Counted from the stretch's first letter, positions 26,261-35,032 are shown. The stretch: 64,000 nt of DNA from Muribaculaceae bacterium (GCA_022510405.1 JAFLTP010000010.1:28098-92097), one strand, 5' to 3'. Notes: generated by a model from the sequence alone, not told the origin. Numbers and translations are program-made.

Positions 26261-27802
26261 ATGAGAAAAACTATCATGCCGCTTGCGGCTTTAACCGCGA
26301 TAGGCGGCGTCAGTCAAGCGGAAGCAAAAAACAACAATCCGGACAAGCCAAATGTCGTGGTGATACTTGCCGATGACTTAGGATTCGGCGACGTAGGATT
26401 CGCCGGAGCCAAGGCCATACCTACTCCAAGGCTGGATTCTTTGGCTTGCAATGGACTCAGATTCACCAACGGATATGCCACTTCGGCTACTTCAACCCCG
26501 AGCAGGTATGCACTTTTCACTGGTATGTATCCTTGGAAGAACCAGGATGCAAAGATATTGCCCGGTGACGCACCTCTGCTGATAAATGTCAACAACTACA
26601 CCATGCCTCAGATGATGCAGAAAGCCGGATACACTACCGGTGCTATAGGGAAATGGCATCTCGGTATGGGCGAGGGACATCCCGACTGGAACGACACAAT
26701 CCGACCCGGTGCCAAGGAAGTGGGATTCGATTATTCCTGCATAATCGCAGCCACCAACGACAGGGTTCCGACGGTGTTTGTGGAAAACGGAGTAGTAGTG
26801 AATCAAGATCCCAACGACCCGATTTATGTAGACTACGACAATAATTTCGAGGGAGAACCCACGGCATTAACCAATCCGGAGATGCTTAAGATGGAATGGA
26901 GCCACGGACACAACAATTCTATCGTGAACGGGATTCCGAGAATCGGATATATGAAGGGTGGCAATGACGCCAAATGGGTAGATGAAGAGATGGCCGATTA
27001 TTTCGTAGAAAAAGCCAAAGGCTTCATCAACGAGAATCAGGACCAACCTTTCTTCCTTTATTACGGCTTGCATCAGCCTCACGTGCCTCGTGCACCTCAT
27101 CCAAGATTTGTTGGTTCCACCAATCTCGGGCCTCGCGGCGATGTGATAGTGGAGGCCGACTGGTGTGTGGGCGAAGTGGTGGATTATCTCGATTCATTGA
27201 ATCTTCTCGACAACACAATGATCATATTCTCAAGCGATAACGGACCGGTTTTGGATGACGGGTATAAAGACAATGCACGCGAAATGCTCGGTGACCACAA
27301 ACCGGCCGGCGATTTGCGTGGTGGAAAATATTCTCTATATGACGGTGGAACCAGAGTGCCTTTCTTTGTTTATTGGAAAGGTAAAATTCAACCGGCAGTA
27401 AGCGATGCTCTCATATCTCAGTTGGACATCGCTGCCTCATTGGCAGAGCTTGTTGGCGGTGAAATACCTGAAGGTCTCGACTCTCAAAATTATCTACCTG
27501 TATTTTTGGGTGAAAGTAACGAAGGAAGACCGGAATTAATATTTGAAGCACAAGGTAAGATGGGACTTAGACAAGGTGACTACATTATGATACCACCATA
27601 TAAGGGTCCACAGACCAACCTAACAGGCAACGAATTAGGTAACGCTATGGAATATAGACTGTTCAACGTGAAAGAAGATCCCGGACAGGTAAACAATATC
27701 GCGGCTGCCGAACCTGAAAGACTCGAGGCTATGAAGACTGAGTTCCTGAATATAGTGGAAGGGTACTATACACCGAATGTAGTGGTGGAAGAACTGAAAT
27801 AA
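26261..27802 (+). CDS. Secreted sulfatase, S1 family, serine type (arylsulfatase A-like)
   Basis: A second formylglycine sulfatase, 513 residues. A signal peptide ends near SQAEA. The metal-binding start VVVILADDLGFGDVGFAG (about 32-50) is typical of arylsulfatase A-like enzymes. The active-site motif is S-T-P-S-R (Ser78) followed by YALFTG, again serine type, so it needs an anaerobic maturase. Other family marks are IGKWHLGMG, HQPHVPR and SSDNGPV. It differs strongly from the sulfatase at 2687-4261 and so probably removes a differently placed sulfate. It is transcribed toward ruvX with a one-base gap and has a possible terminator inside that gene. It may belong functionally to the glycan locus although it lies on the other strand beyond the nuclease gene. 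Confidence 0.93.
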   Translation: MRKTIMPLAALTAIGGVSQAEAKNNNPDKPNVVVILADDLGFGDVGFAGAKAIPTPRLDSLACNGLRFTNGYATSATSTPSRYALFTGMYPWKNQDAKILPGDAPLLINVNNYTMPQMMQKAGYTTGAIGKWHLGMGEGHPDWNDTIRPGAKEVGFDYSCIIAATNDRVPTVFVENGVVVNQDPNDPIYVDYDNNFEGEPTALTNPEMLKMEWSHGHNNSIVNGIPRIGYMKGGNDAKWVDEEMADYFVEKAKGFINENQDQPFFLYYGLHQPHVPRAPHPRFVGSTNLGPRGDVIVEADWCVGEVVDYLDSLNLLDNTMIIFSSDNGPVLDDGYKDNAREMLGDHKPAGDLRGGKYSLYDGGTRVPFFVYWKGKIQPAVSDALISQLDIAASLAELVGGEIPEGLDSQNYLPVFLGESNEGRPELIFEAQGKMGLRQGDYIMIPPYKGPQTNLTGNELGNAMEYRLFNVKEDPGQVNNIAAAEPERLEAMKTEFLNIVEGYYTPNVVVEELK

Positions 27803-27803
27803 A

Positions 27804-28241
27804 TTAACCTAAATCTTCAGGCCCTCTAATGGAAAGGCTTTGGAGATATGAGGTAAGGATAAGCACGGCCGACATTTCGTCGGCCTTTCCTTTTTGCTGA
27901 CGATCCTTCTTTTTGAAACCGGCCGCTATCATCTCCTGATGTGCGATAGCGGAGGTGAATCGTTCGTCGTACATCTCGACAGGGATGTCGGGAAAATCCT
28001 TTTTGAGTTTGTTGAGGAAAGGTGTGATATAGCGCATACTTTCACTTGGATTACCCTTCAGATCCTTTGGTTCTCCTACGATAAATTTATCCACAGATTC
28101 TTTTTCACAGTACTCCTTCAGGAAAGGGATGAGATCGCAACTACGCACCGTTGGCAGACCGTTGGCAGAGATCTGCAGAATGTCCGTGACGGCAATGCCA
28201 CAACGTTTTCTACCATAATCAATCGCTAAAATTCTTCCCAT
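27804..28241 (-). CDS. ruvX: Putative pre-16S rRNA nuclease / Holliday junction resolvase-like RuvX (YqgF)
   Basis: An RNase H-fold nuclease, 145 residues, the usual family size. YqgF proteins process the 5' end of pre-16S rRNA and were also proposed as Holliday junction resolvases. Conserved residues are visible: Asp8 in AIDYG, Glu57 in VGEPKDLKG, DERFTS at 92-97 and the KADEMSAVLIL motif at 119-129 with Asp121. It is on the minus strand, facing the sulfatase gene, with divergent tolC-like efflux genes upstream. The start ATG follows a -7 box by a few bases. The call is secure; which activity dominates in this group is not known. Confidence 0.95.
   Translation of the reverse strand: MGRILAIDYGRKRCGIAVTDILQISANGLPTVRSCDLIPFLKEYCEKESVDKFIVGEPKDLKGNPSESMRYITPFLNKLKKDFPDIPVEMYDERFTSAIAHQEMIAAGFKKKDRQQKGKADEMSAVLILTSYLQSLSIRGPEDLG
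27867..27895 (+). terminator. Possible terminator for the sulfatase, embedded in ruvX
   Basis: A perfect 7-bp GC-rich stem (GGCCGAC / GTCGGCC, 5-base loop) is followed on the plus strand by TTTCCTTTTT. It begins 64 bases after the sulfatase stop codon, inside the convergent ruvX gene. The bases also encode the conserved KADEMSA motif of RuvX, so the hairpin may be partly accidental. Confidence 0.55.
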
Positions 28242-28248
28242 GATTCTG

Positions 28249-28256
28249 CAAAATTA
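28249..28256 (-). promoter_or_regulatory. -7 promoter element of ruvX
   Basis: TAATTTTG on the minus strand matches TAnnTTTG and lies 8 bases before the ruvX start codon, giving a very short leader. No clear -33 element was found. Confidence 0.4.
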
Positions 28257-28312
28257 ATGCAACCGTTTGAGTTTATTAACATTTATTTTAACAAAATAAA
28301 TTACACAATGAC

Positions 28313-28320
28313 TAATTTTG
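28313..28320 (+). promoter_or_regulatory. -7 promoter element of the efflux operon
   Basis: TAATTTTG matches TAnnTTTG and ends 18 bases before the start of the TolC-like gene. The -33 region is AT-rich without a clear TTTG. Confidence 0.45.
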
Positions 28321-28338
28321 TGGCGTAATTAACATAAA

Positions 28339-29718
28339 ATGAAAAGATTGTTTCCTTTTTTTGCTTTTATATTGCTTTTAGCAACGAAACAGGGGATAAA
28401 AGCTGAAGAATTTTATTTTCCGACGGAATTCGGGATAGAACAAGTGACAGAAGCGTCACCGATGGCCATGCCGGAAGTATGGAGTTTCAACGATTGCATC
28501 AACTGGGCAATAGCCAACAATATAGATATCAGGCAGTCGATGTTATCGATTCTTCAGGCAGAGGAAAACATTGGGCAAGCTAAAGATTCCTATCTGCCCT
28601 ATGTTGGTTTTTCCACCAATCAATCCTTTTCCAACTACCCTTCGCCACAAGAAAATCAGAACGCGAATTCCTACAACAGCAGTTATAATATCAATGCAAA
28701 TTGGACCGTGTGGGAAGGGAACGCACGTAAATACAGGGTAGAATCTGCAAAACTTGTAAAACTGCAACAACAACTTTATGGCGATGATGTAGTAAAGAAC
28801 CTACAGATAGGAATATTGCAAGCATATCTGAACATCCTATATTCCGCTGAAGCAGTGGATATCGCCCGGAAATCTTTGGAAGTCAGCACTGCCCAAGCCA
28901 ACAGGACCAAAAGATTGATGGAAACCGGAAGAACATCGAAAGTTGACTATGCACAGATAGAGAGTCAGAAAGCACAAGATGAGTATAATCTCGTGCAAGC
29001 CAAGTCTTCCTACGCTTCCTCCAAAGTGGCACTCAAAAATCTGTTGAACTTAGGCTTGGATTACGACCTGAACATCGAGGAAGTAAATTTTTCCGATTCA
29101 TTGGTCAACAATCCATTGCCTACAAAGACCCAGGTGTTTGAGATTGCCATGAATTGGTTGCCCCAGTTTAAAAGCAATGAATTAAACAAATCAATTTACG
29201 ATTACAATATCAAAATCGCTAAATCCACCTATTACCCAAGTATATCGCTGACAGGAGGATTGGGGACCGGATATAACAGCGGTAACACATGGGGCTGGGG
29301 AACTCAGATGAAGAATTTCTTCAATGAAAATATCGGATTGAGCCTTTCAGTGCCAATCTATGACGGCAACGCCACAAGAAGAGCCATCAATATAGCAAAA
29401 CTGCAAGCATTGGAATATGACCTGACCAAAACGCAATTAAAAAACGACCTATCGCAAACGATAGAAAATTTATATATAGAACTTGACAATTCAAGAGCCA
29501 AATACCTTTCCGGGTTGTCACAGCTTGAGGCCACGTCGCTATCTGCAGAATTGGTTGACCGTCAATTTGAACTCGGATTAGTGAACCCCTTGGAACTTCT
29601 AACGGCACACAACAATTTATTGAATGCCCGACTTGAACTGCTGCAGAGCAAATTCATGGCAATATTATCAAGCAAGACTATAGAATATTACGCCACCTCG
29701 AAAGTTTCCATTCCCTGA
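28339..29718 (+). CDS. TolC-family outer membrane efflux protein
   Basis: The outer membrane channel of a tripartite exporter. A signal peptide (MKRLFPFFAFILLLATKQGIKA) is followed by two outer-membrane-efflux-protein repeats rich in coiled coil. The first begins at about residue 50 (WSFNDCINWAIANNIDIRQS), which is the usual OEP opening, and the second at about 245-450. The closing LGLVNPLELLTAHNNLLNA segment is characteristic. Length of 459 residues is normal. It is the first gene of a four-gene plus-strand operon with the adaptor, ATPase and permease, 14 bases before the next start. This makes it the channel for a MacAB-type pump. Confidence 0.93.
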   Translation: MKRLFPFFAFILLLATKQGIKAEEFYFPTEFGIEQVTEASPMAMPEVWSFNDCINWAIANNIDIRQSMLSILQAEENIGQAKDSYLPYVGFSTNQSFSNYPSPQENQNANSYNSSYNINANWTVWEGNARKYRVESAKLVKLQQQLYGDDVVKNLQIGILQAYLNILYSAEAVDIARKSLEVSTAQANRTKRLMETGRTSKVDYAQIESQKAQDEYNLVQAKSSYASSKVALKNLLNLGLDYDLNIEEVNFSDSLVNNPLPTKTQVFEIAMNWLPQFKSNELNKSIYDYNIKIAKSTYYPSISLTGGLGTGYNSGNTWGWGTQMKNFFNENIGLSLSVPIYDGNATRRAINIAKLQALEYDLTKTQLKNDLSQTIENLYIELDNSRAKYLSGLSQLEATSLSAELVDRQFELGLVNPLELLTAHNNLLNARLELLQSKFMAILSSKTIEYYATSKVSIP

Positions 29719-29732
29719 AATACTTACCCAAT

Positions 29733-30911
29733 ATGAATAAATACGGATATTTACTCCTTTCGCCCGTTATGGCAATTTTGATGATGTCGTGCGGTGAAAA
29801 ATCCAAGATGGAGATAGACAGTTATGATGTGAAACCGATATCAATGTCGGAAGTGGTGACAGCCACCGGAACAATGGAATCTGTTACACAGGTGAATGTA
29901 GGTACTCAGGTGACGGGTATCATAGAGCACCTATATGTGGACTACAACGATACGGTCAGCAAAGGCCAGTTGCTCGCCGAACTTGAAAAGACTTTGCTTG
30001 AAAGCGACTTGAAGAGCGCGGACGCAAACATGGCATCCGCGGAAGCAAGTTACGAATATGCCAAGGCCAACTTTGAGCGTGATAAGAAACTTCATGACGA
30101 GCAACTGATTTCGGACTATGAATTCCAAACCTCACAGAGGGATTATGACGTGGCAAGATTGAGTTACGAAAAGAGCAAAGCCGACAGAGTGAGGGCGGCA
30201 AAAAACCTGAACTATGCGGAAATCTACTCCCCTATCGACGGCATCGTAATTTCCAGAGAGGTTGAAGTGGGACAAACGGTAGTGTCGAGCATGAATGTGG
30301 CCGACCTGTACGTGATAGCAGATCTTGACAACATGCAGGTGGTGGGAAATGTTGACGAAGCCGACATAGGACAAGTAAAAAACGGTCAACACGTAACCTT
30401 TACCGTTGATGCCTATCCGGATGACATTTTCAGCGGCACTGTGACCCAAGTAAGATTAAATCCGACCACTACCTCAAATGTGGTGACCTATGAAGTGATC
30501 GTGAACGCACCGAATCCGGAACATAAATTAATACCGGGAATGACAGCCAATCTGACGATTTATACCCTTGAACTCGACGATGTATTGGCAGTGCCCCTGA
30601 AAGCATTGAAATTTGAACCATTGCCACCGGAAGACGAAGAATCGAATTTGCCGAAGCCCGAACCTTTGCCGTCACCTACTGAACATAAAGTATGGGTTTT
30701 GAAAGATGGTAAATTGATTGAGACTGCAGTAGAATTGGGAGTAGCCAACAACATATACCAGCAAATCACCGGCGGCTTATCGGCCGGAGAAAAAGTGGCC
30801 ACAGGATACCAGGAGATAATAAAAGGTAACCACGGACCTAAACAACAGGATAATCCATTTTTACCGAAACCGCCGGGGGCCAACAGAAACAGGGAAAAAG
30901 AAAAGAAATAA
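29733..30911 (+). CDS. MacA-like periplasmic adaptor (membrane fusion) lipoprotein
   Basis: The adaptor that links an inner-membrane ABC transporter to the TolC-type channel. The N-terminus has a lipobox (AILMMSC, Cys20). The order is typical of MacA/HlyD: a lipoyl half-motif (VNVGTQVTGIIEHLYVDYNDTVSKGQLLAELE, in positions about 52-84), a coiled-coil hairpin (about 90-155), the second lipoyl half (YSPIDGIVISREVEVGQTV), a beta-barrel domain and a membrane-proximal domain. The tail is Pro-rich and highly charged. The stop codon overlaps the ATPase start by one base (TAATG), which indicates translational coupling. Confidence 0.93.
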   Translation: MNKYGYLLLSPVMAILMMSCGEKSKMEIDSYDVKPISMSEVVTATGTMESVTQVNVGTQVTGIIEHLYVDYNDTVSKGQLLAELEKTLLESDLKSADANMASAEASYEYAKANFERDKKLHDEQLISDYEFQTSQRDYDVARLSYEKSKADRVRAAKNLNYAEIYSPIDGIVISREVEVGQTVVSSMNVADLYVIADLDNMQVVGNVDEADIGQVKNGQHVTFTVDAYPDDIFSGTVTQVRLNPTTTSNVVTYEVIVNAPNPEHKLIPGMTANLTIYTLELDDVLAVPLKALKFEPLPPEDEESNLPKPEPLPSPTEHKVWVLKDGKLIETAVELGVANNIYQQITGGLSAGEKVATGYQEIIKGNHGPKQQDNPFLPKPPGANRNREKEKK

Positions 30912-31654
30912 TGCCAAAAGAGATTATCAAAATAGATAACCTGAAACGTTATTTCAAGGTTGGAGACGAAACCGTGAAAGCCTTGAGAGGTGTCTCGTTC
31001 ACGATTTACGAAGGAGAATTCGTTACCATCATGGGTACTTCGGGTTCCGGGAAATCGACACTTCTTAACACCCTCGGATGCCTTGACACCCCAACTGCAG
31101 GAGACTACTATCTTGACGGAATCAATGTAAGCGGTATGGGGAAGAACGAAAGAGCAAGGATCAGAAACCGAAAAATCGGGTTTATCTTCCAGAATTACAA
31201 TCTTTTGCCTAAAACCACAGCCCTAGAGAATGTAGAGTTACCACTACTTTATAATTCTGCCATCACTGCTAAGCAACGTACAGAAATGGCTGAAAAATGT
31301 CTAATAGAGGTAGGATTAGGAGACCGGCTCTATCATAAGAGCAATCAAATGTCCGGAGGACAACAGCAGAGAGTTGCGATTGCTCGGGCTCTTGTCAATA
31401 ATCCCGCCATAATTCTTGCCGACGAGGCAACCGGTAACCTGGACACCCGGACATCTTTTTCCATTCTGACACTTTTCCAGAAACTTTATAATGAGGGCAA
31501 AACTTTGATATTCGTGACTCACAATCCTGAAATAGCTATGTATTCATCGAGAAATATTCTTTTGAAAGATGGCAGGATAGTGAGCGATGAATACAACTCG
31601 GATATAAAATCGGCGGAGGAAGTGTATAAGAGTTTGCCGGTGGATAATGATTAA
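30911..31654 (+). CDS. ABC transporter ATP-binding protein, MacB/LolD type
   Basis: The ATPase of the MacAB-like efflux system, 247 residues. It has Walker A GTSGSGKS (42-49), the Q-loop [10 protein letters not shown], signature MSGGQ (147-151), Walker B IILADE (167-172) and the switch His in FVTHNP. In Proteobacterial MacB the ATPase and permease are fused; here they are separate, as usual in Bacteroidetes. The natural substrates of such systems include peptides, macrolides and lipoprotein or heme-related compounds; nothing in the sequence decides between them. An 89-base heptamer-repeat spacer separates it from the permease gene. Confidence 0.94.
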   Translation: MPKEIIKIDNLKRYFKVGDETVKALRGVSFTIYEGEFVTIMGTSGSGKSTLLNTLGCLDTPTAGDYYLDGINVSGMGKNERARIRNRKIGFIFQNYNLLPKTTALENVELPLLYNSAITAKQRTEMAEKCLIEVGLGDRLYHKSNQMSGGQQQRVAIARALVNNPAIILADEATGNLDTRTSFSILTLFQKLYNEGKTLIFVTHNPEIAMYSSRNILLKDGRIVSDEYNSDIKSAEEVYKSLPVDND

Positions 31655-31655
31655 A

Positions 31656-31740
31656 GATTAAAGTTTAAAGTTTAAAGTTTAGAGTGGAAAGTTGAAAGCT
31701 GAAAGTTTAGAGTGGGAAGTGGAAAGATTAGAATGGTAGA
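31656..31740. repeat. Heptamer-period repeats inside the efflux operon
   Basis: Units AAAGTTT, AGAGTGG, AAAGTTG and AAAGCTG follow with a 7-base period and fill the whole spacer between the ATPase stop and the permease start. Both flanking genes point rightward, so the repeat must be in the mRNA. Confidence 0.85.
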
Positions 31741-31743
31741 GAG

Positions 31744-32964
31744 ATGAATATAAAGAATCTGCTTAAAGTTGCGTTGAAGGCTCTCAACAATAACAAGATG
31801 AGGTGCTTTCTTACGATGTTGGGTGTTATAATCGGCGTCGGCGCCGTTATAGCCATGCTCGCCATTGGTCAGGGATCAAAGAATTCCATCAAGGCCCAGA
31901 TATCAGAAATGGGAAGTAATATGATCATGATTTTCCCCGGTGCAGAAAACCGTGGTGGAGTGAGGCAGAGCAGCGATGATATGCAGACTTTGAAACCTGC
32001 GGATTATGAAGCGATAGTGAACCAAGCCACAACAGTTGCCCATGTCACACCGACAGTGAGCAGTTCAGGACAATGGATAAACGGGAACAACAACTATCCC
32101 TCTCAACTTCAGGGGGTTAATTCTCAATACCTTGATATTAGGCAGAGAAAAGTGACTGAAGGAGAAATGTTTACTGAAGATGACGTTAAACGTGCAGCCA
32201 AAGTGACTGTAATCGGTAAGACTCTGGTGGACAACCTTTTCCCTGACGGCACTGATCCTGTGGGAAAAGTGGTGAGATTCGGTTCGATACCGATGACAAT
32301 TATCGGGGTTTTGGACGAAAAGGGATACAATACAATGGGTCAGGACCAGGATAATATCGCTTTGGCTCCTTACACCACTGTAATGAAGAGGGTACTCGCC
32401 ACGGATTATCTTCAGGGAATTCAAGCATCAGCCGTGGATGAAGAAGAGACACAGAGAACCATAGCTGAAATAACCGACATACTGAGAACCCAGCATAAAC
32501 TCAAAGATACGGATGTGGATAATTTCACCATACGATCCATGCAGGAACTTGCGGAAATGATATCCTCAACATCTGCCATGATGACGGTATTATTGGCAGC
32601 AGTGGCCGGTATTTCGCTGCTTGTGGGAGGTATCGGAATCATGAACATAATGATAGTTAGCGTGACCGAAAGAACGAGAGAAATCGGACTCAGGATGAGT
32701 ATCGGAGCCAGAGGGAAAGACATCATGATGCAATTCCTTATCGAGGCTGTAATAATATCAGTTACGGGCGGTATTTTGGGAATTCTGTTGGGTGCCTTCG
32801 CTACATGGATGATCAAGGCCATAGCAAATTGGCCGGTGATGATAGAGGCTTCATCGGTAGTATTGTCGTTTGTGGTTTGTACAATTATCGGTATCATCTT
32901 CGGTTTCTATCCCGCGGCCAAAGCCTCCAATCTGGACCCGATAGAGGCTATTCGCTACGAATAA
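31744..32964 (+). CDS. MacB-type ABC transporter permease (FtsX domain)
   Basis: The membrane component of the MacAB-like exporter, 406 residues. The N-terminal membrane segment (MRCFLTMLGVIIGVGAVIAML, in about 18-40) is followed by a large periplasmic MacB core domain (about 45-250). The FtsX-type membrane domain has three segments near 280-305, 330-355 and 370-395. Typical motifs are GIGIMNIMIVSVTERTREIGLRMSIGA and the C-terminal PAAKASNLDPIEAIRYE. MacB permeases work by mechanotransmission: ATP binding in the cytoplasm moves the periplasmic domain to push substrate through the adaptor. tilS starts 3 bases downstream, probably sharing the transcript. Confidence 0.94.
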   Translation: MNIKNLLKVALKALNNNKMRCFLTMLGVIIGVGAVIAMLAIGQGSKNSIKAQISEMGSNMIMIFPGAENRGGVRQSSDDMQTLKPADYEAIVNQATTVAHVTPTVSSSGQWINGNNNYPSQLQGVNSQYLDIRQRKVTEGEMFTEDDVKRAAKVTVIGKTLVDNLFPDGTDPVGKVVRFGSIPMTIIGVLDEKGYNTMGQDQDNIALAPYTTVMKRVLATDYLQGIQASAVDEEETQRTIAEITDILRTQHKLKDTDVDNFTIRSMQELAEMISSTSAMMTVLLAAVAGISLLVGGIGIMNIMIVSVTERTREIGLRMSIGARGKDIMMQFLIEAVIISVTGGILGILLGAFATWMIKAIANWPVMIEASSVVLSFVVCTIIGIIFGFYPAAKASNLDPIEAIRYE

Positions 32965-32967
32965 CCA

Positions 32968-33927
32968 ATGAGTAGACAAAAGAAAGAACATCCCATAGAA
33001 GCCTCCGTAAAAAAAGAGGCTTCGATCCATAATATAGGGAAAGTGTTAGTGGCTTTGAGCGGCGGAGCCGACAGCGTTGCCACTGCTTTCACCTTGAAGA
33101 AAACAGGATTGGATATAATAGCCTTGCATTGCAATTTCCATTTGAGAGGGGAAGAGAGCGACAGGGATATGAAATTTGTAGAGGGATTCTGTAACACAAA
33201 TGCGATACCGTTAAAAATCATCGAATTCGATGTTAATGAATACTTAAGTACTCATAAGGGAGAATCCCTTGAAATGGCCTGCAGAAACCTAAGACATCAG
33301 TGGTTTGAGGAAGAATTGAAACAATCAGGATTCGACAGAATCGCGACCGGACACAATGCAGATGACAATATCGAGACCTTATTTTTGAATATGCTGCGAG
33401 GTTCGGGAACAAGAGGTCTGAAGGGAATGGTGGCTGACAACGGGAAAATCTGGCGTCCCTTACTCTCTTTTTCACGGGTAGTCATTCTCACATATCTAAA
33501 GAAAAACAATCTATGTTATGTTACCGATTCCACCAATTTACAATCAGACTACCGAAGGAATTTTTTACGTAATGAAATAATACCGCAGTTAAGACATGTC
33601 TGGAAAGGATTTGACAAAGCAATGCAACACACTATATCGAATCTGAATGCCGAGAACAATGTGGTGGAATTTTGTTTGGAACAAATTTTGAGTTGCAATC
33701 CAAATTCGCTTACGGCAGATCAAATAATTGCTTTCCCGGCACCCTTATTGCTCATAAAAAGATTTATAGAGCCCTTGGGACCATTTGTGACCACACACGA
33801 AGAGGTAATGGATGCTATAAAAGCAAACAAGCCTCACATCAGGAGATGGAGGCTTAAAAACGGTGAACTAATATTGAGAAACCGTAGATTATTTATTGAA
33901 ATGGGTCATTGCGAAAGCCGCCCCTGA
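32968..33927 (+). CDS. tilS: tRNA(Ile)-lysidine synthetase, short form
   Basis: Modifies C34 of the CAU-anticodon tRNA-Ile to lysidine, an essential step that lets it read AUA. The PP-loop motif SGGADS (31-36) and the family segments LHCNFHLRGEESDRD, ATGHNADDNIETLF and RNFLRNEIIPQL are intact. At 319 residues the protein ends after the middle domain (RRWRLKNGELILRNRRLFIE). It lacks the C-terminal TilS domain present in Bacteroides relatives of about 430-450 residues. Short TilS forms are known (Aquifex, about 317 residues), so it is probably functional. Its last 39 bases overlap the convergent pth gene. It follows the efflux permease by 3 bases. Confidence 0.92.
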   Translation: MSRQKKEHPIEASVKKEASIHNIGKVLVALSGGADSVATAFTLKKTGLDIIALHCNFHLRGEESDRDMKFVEGFCNTNAIPLKIIEFDVNEYLSTHKGESLEMACRNLRHQWFEEELKQSGFDRIATGHNADDNIETLFLNMLRGSGTRGLKGMVADNGKIWRPLLSFSRVVILTYLKKNNLCYVTDSTNLQSDYRRNFLRNEIIPQLRHVWKGFDKAMQHTISNLNAENNVVEFCLEQILSCNPNSLTADQIIAFPAPLLLIKRFIEPLGPFVTTHEEVMDAIKANKPHIRRWRLKNGELILRNRRLFIEMGHCESRP

Positions 33928-34569
33928 GAGACAGAAAGCCTTGACTGCCTCCATTGCCCTATCAATCTTTTCAGGCAACAATTTTCTTTCCTCATCAGAG
34001 AATTGTCCAAGTACATAGTCAACCTGTCGACCCTGTGCAAACTCACTTCCGACACCGAATCTAAGCCGCGCATAATTGCGGGTCCCTAAATGTTCCGATA
34101 TACTTTTGAGTCCATTATGGCCACCTTCCGAACCGGCTTCACGGATGCGGATGGTACCGAACGGCAGGGCAATATCATCAACCAATATAAGGAGTTGATT
34201 CAATGGAAGTTTTTCTTTATTCATCCAATACCTTACAGCCACGCCACTGAGATTCATAAATGTGGACGGTTTTAAAAGCAAAAGTTCGCAATTTTTTACT
34301 TTTACCTTCGCCATATCTCCGTAGCGGCAGGAAGAGAAAGACGTTCCGGCATCCTGAGCCAACTTATCAGCTATCATGAACCCGATGTTATGACGGGTGC
34401 CGACATAATCCGGACCTATATTCCCCAAACCTACTATCAAAAACTTTTTCATTTCTATATCATCTGTTTTTTCATCCTTTCCCGAACCGGATGCTTTCCC
34501 TTTCACCGAATTGCTTTCGATGTTTTCTACATTTTTCTTTCCAAATAATTTCTTAAAGAATTCAAGCAT
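33889..34569 (-). CDS. pth: Peptidyl-tRNA hydrolase with N-terminal extension
   Basis: Cleaves peptidyl-tRNA released from stalled ribosomes. The core begins MKKFLIVGLGNIGPDYVGTRHNIGFM with the catalytic His in GTRHN, and Asp in LLILVDDIALPFG. The ATG at 34569 adds about 39 residues: an amphipathic start (MLEFFKKLFGKKN) and a charged linker. An alternative start at 34452 yields the usual core of about 187 residues. The 34569 start is preferred because of its 8-base overlap with the upstream S4-domain gene, suggesting coupling; this choice is not certain. The 3' end overlaps tilS on the opposite strand by 39 bases. Confidence 0.93.
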   Translation of the reverse strand: MLEFFKKLFGKKNVENIESNSVKGKASGSGKDEKTDDIEMKKFLIVGLGNIGPDYVGTRHNIGFMIADKLAQDAGTSFSSCRYGDMAKVKVKNCELLLLKPSTFMNLSGVAVRYWMNKEKLPLNQLLILVDDIALPFGTIRIREAGSEGGHNGLKSISEHLGTRNYARLRFGVGSEFAQGRQVDYVLGQFSDEERKLLPEKIDRAMEAVKAFCLSGAAFAMTHFNK

Positions 34570-35020
34570 TTTCGTCTTCTTCAATATTTTCTTCATCGTC
34601 ATCAAAGTCTTCCCAATCTAGGAAGAAGGCGTCCATAGCATTTTCCTCACGGAATTTGGCAAGTTCGCGTCCTTCTCTTTTGGTGGGACGACCCAAACCT
34701 TTGCTACGATCGACAAAACCGGAAATTCTTGACATTTCCAAAAGGTCGTATTGTGACTGCGGAGTCAAATTCTCCAGATATTCCGGCACCAATTTGGCAC
34801 CAAGACGACCGTTAGGTATAGCCAATACCTTGAAGGTATAGGTGATAGGAGGTTTTCTTACATCTATGGTTTCACCGATTTTTATAGCCCTGGATGGCTT
34901 CACGGGAGCTCCGTTGACAGTCACTCTTCCTTTCTTGCAGGCATCAGTTGCAATAGTGCGAGTCTTAAAAACACGCATACACCATAGCCATTTATCTATT
35001 CTTTCTTCGTTTTTAGGCAT
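34562..35020 (-). CDS. S4-domain RNA-binding protein, Hsp15-like
   Basis: A 152-residue protein with an N-terminal S4 domain (EERIDKWLWCMRVFKTRTIA; KKGRVTVNGAPVKPS; GETIDVRK), the pattern of Hsp15/HslR. Hsp15 recycles 50S subunits that carry a stuck nascent chain. The next gene, peptidyl-tRNA hydrolase, acts on the same problem, and the 8-base overlap of the two genes supports a shared role in ribosome rescue. The C-terminal part has a basic region (SKGLGRPTKREGRELAKF) and then a very acidic tail (FDDDEENIEEDENA). The specific function in Bacteroidetes is inferred. Confidence 0.9.
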   Translation of the reverse strand: MPKNEERIDKWLWCMRVFKTRTIATDACKKGRVTVNGAPVKPSRAIKIGETIDVRKPPITYTFKVLAIPNGRLGAKLVPEYLENLTPQSQYDLLEMSRISGFVDRSKGLGRPTKREGRELAKFREENAMDAFFLDWEDFDDDEENIEEDENA

Positions 35021-35032
35021 TAGGGGGAAAGC

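Noticed and set aside
32421..32897. 158-codon frame opposite the ABC permease gene
   Set aside because: Its hydrophobic look is the antisense of membrane-segment codons. The permease is unambiguous.
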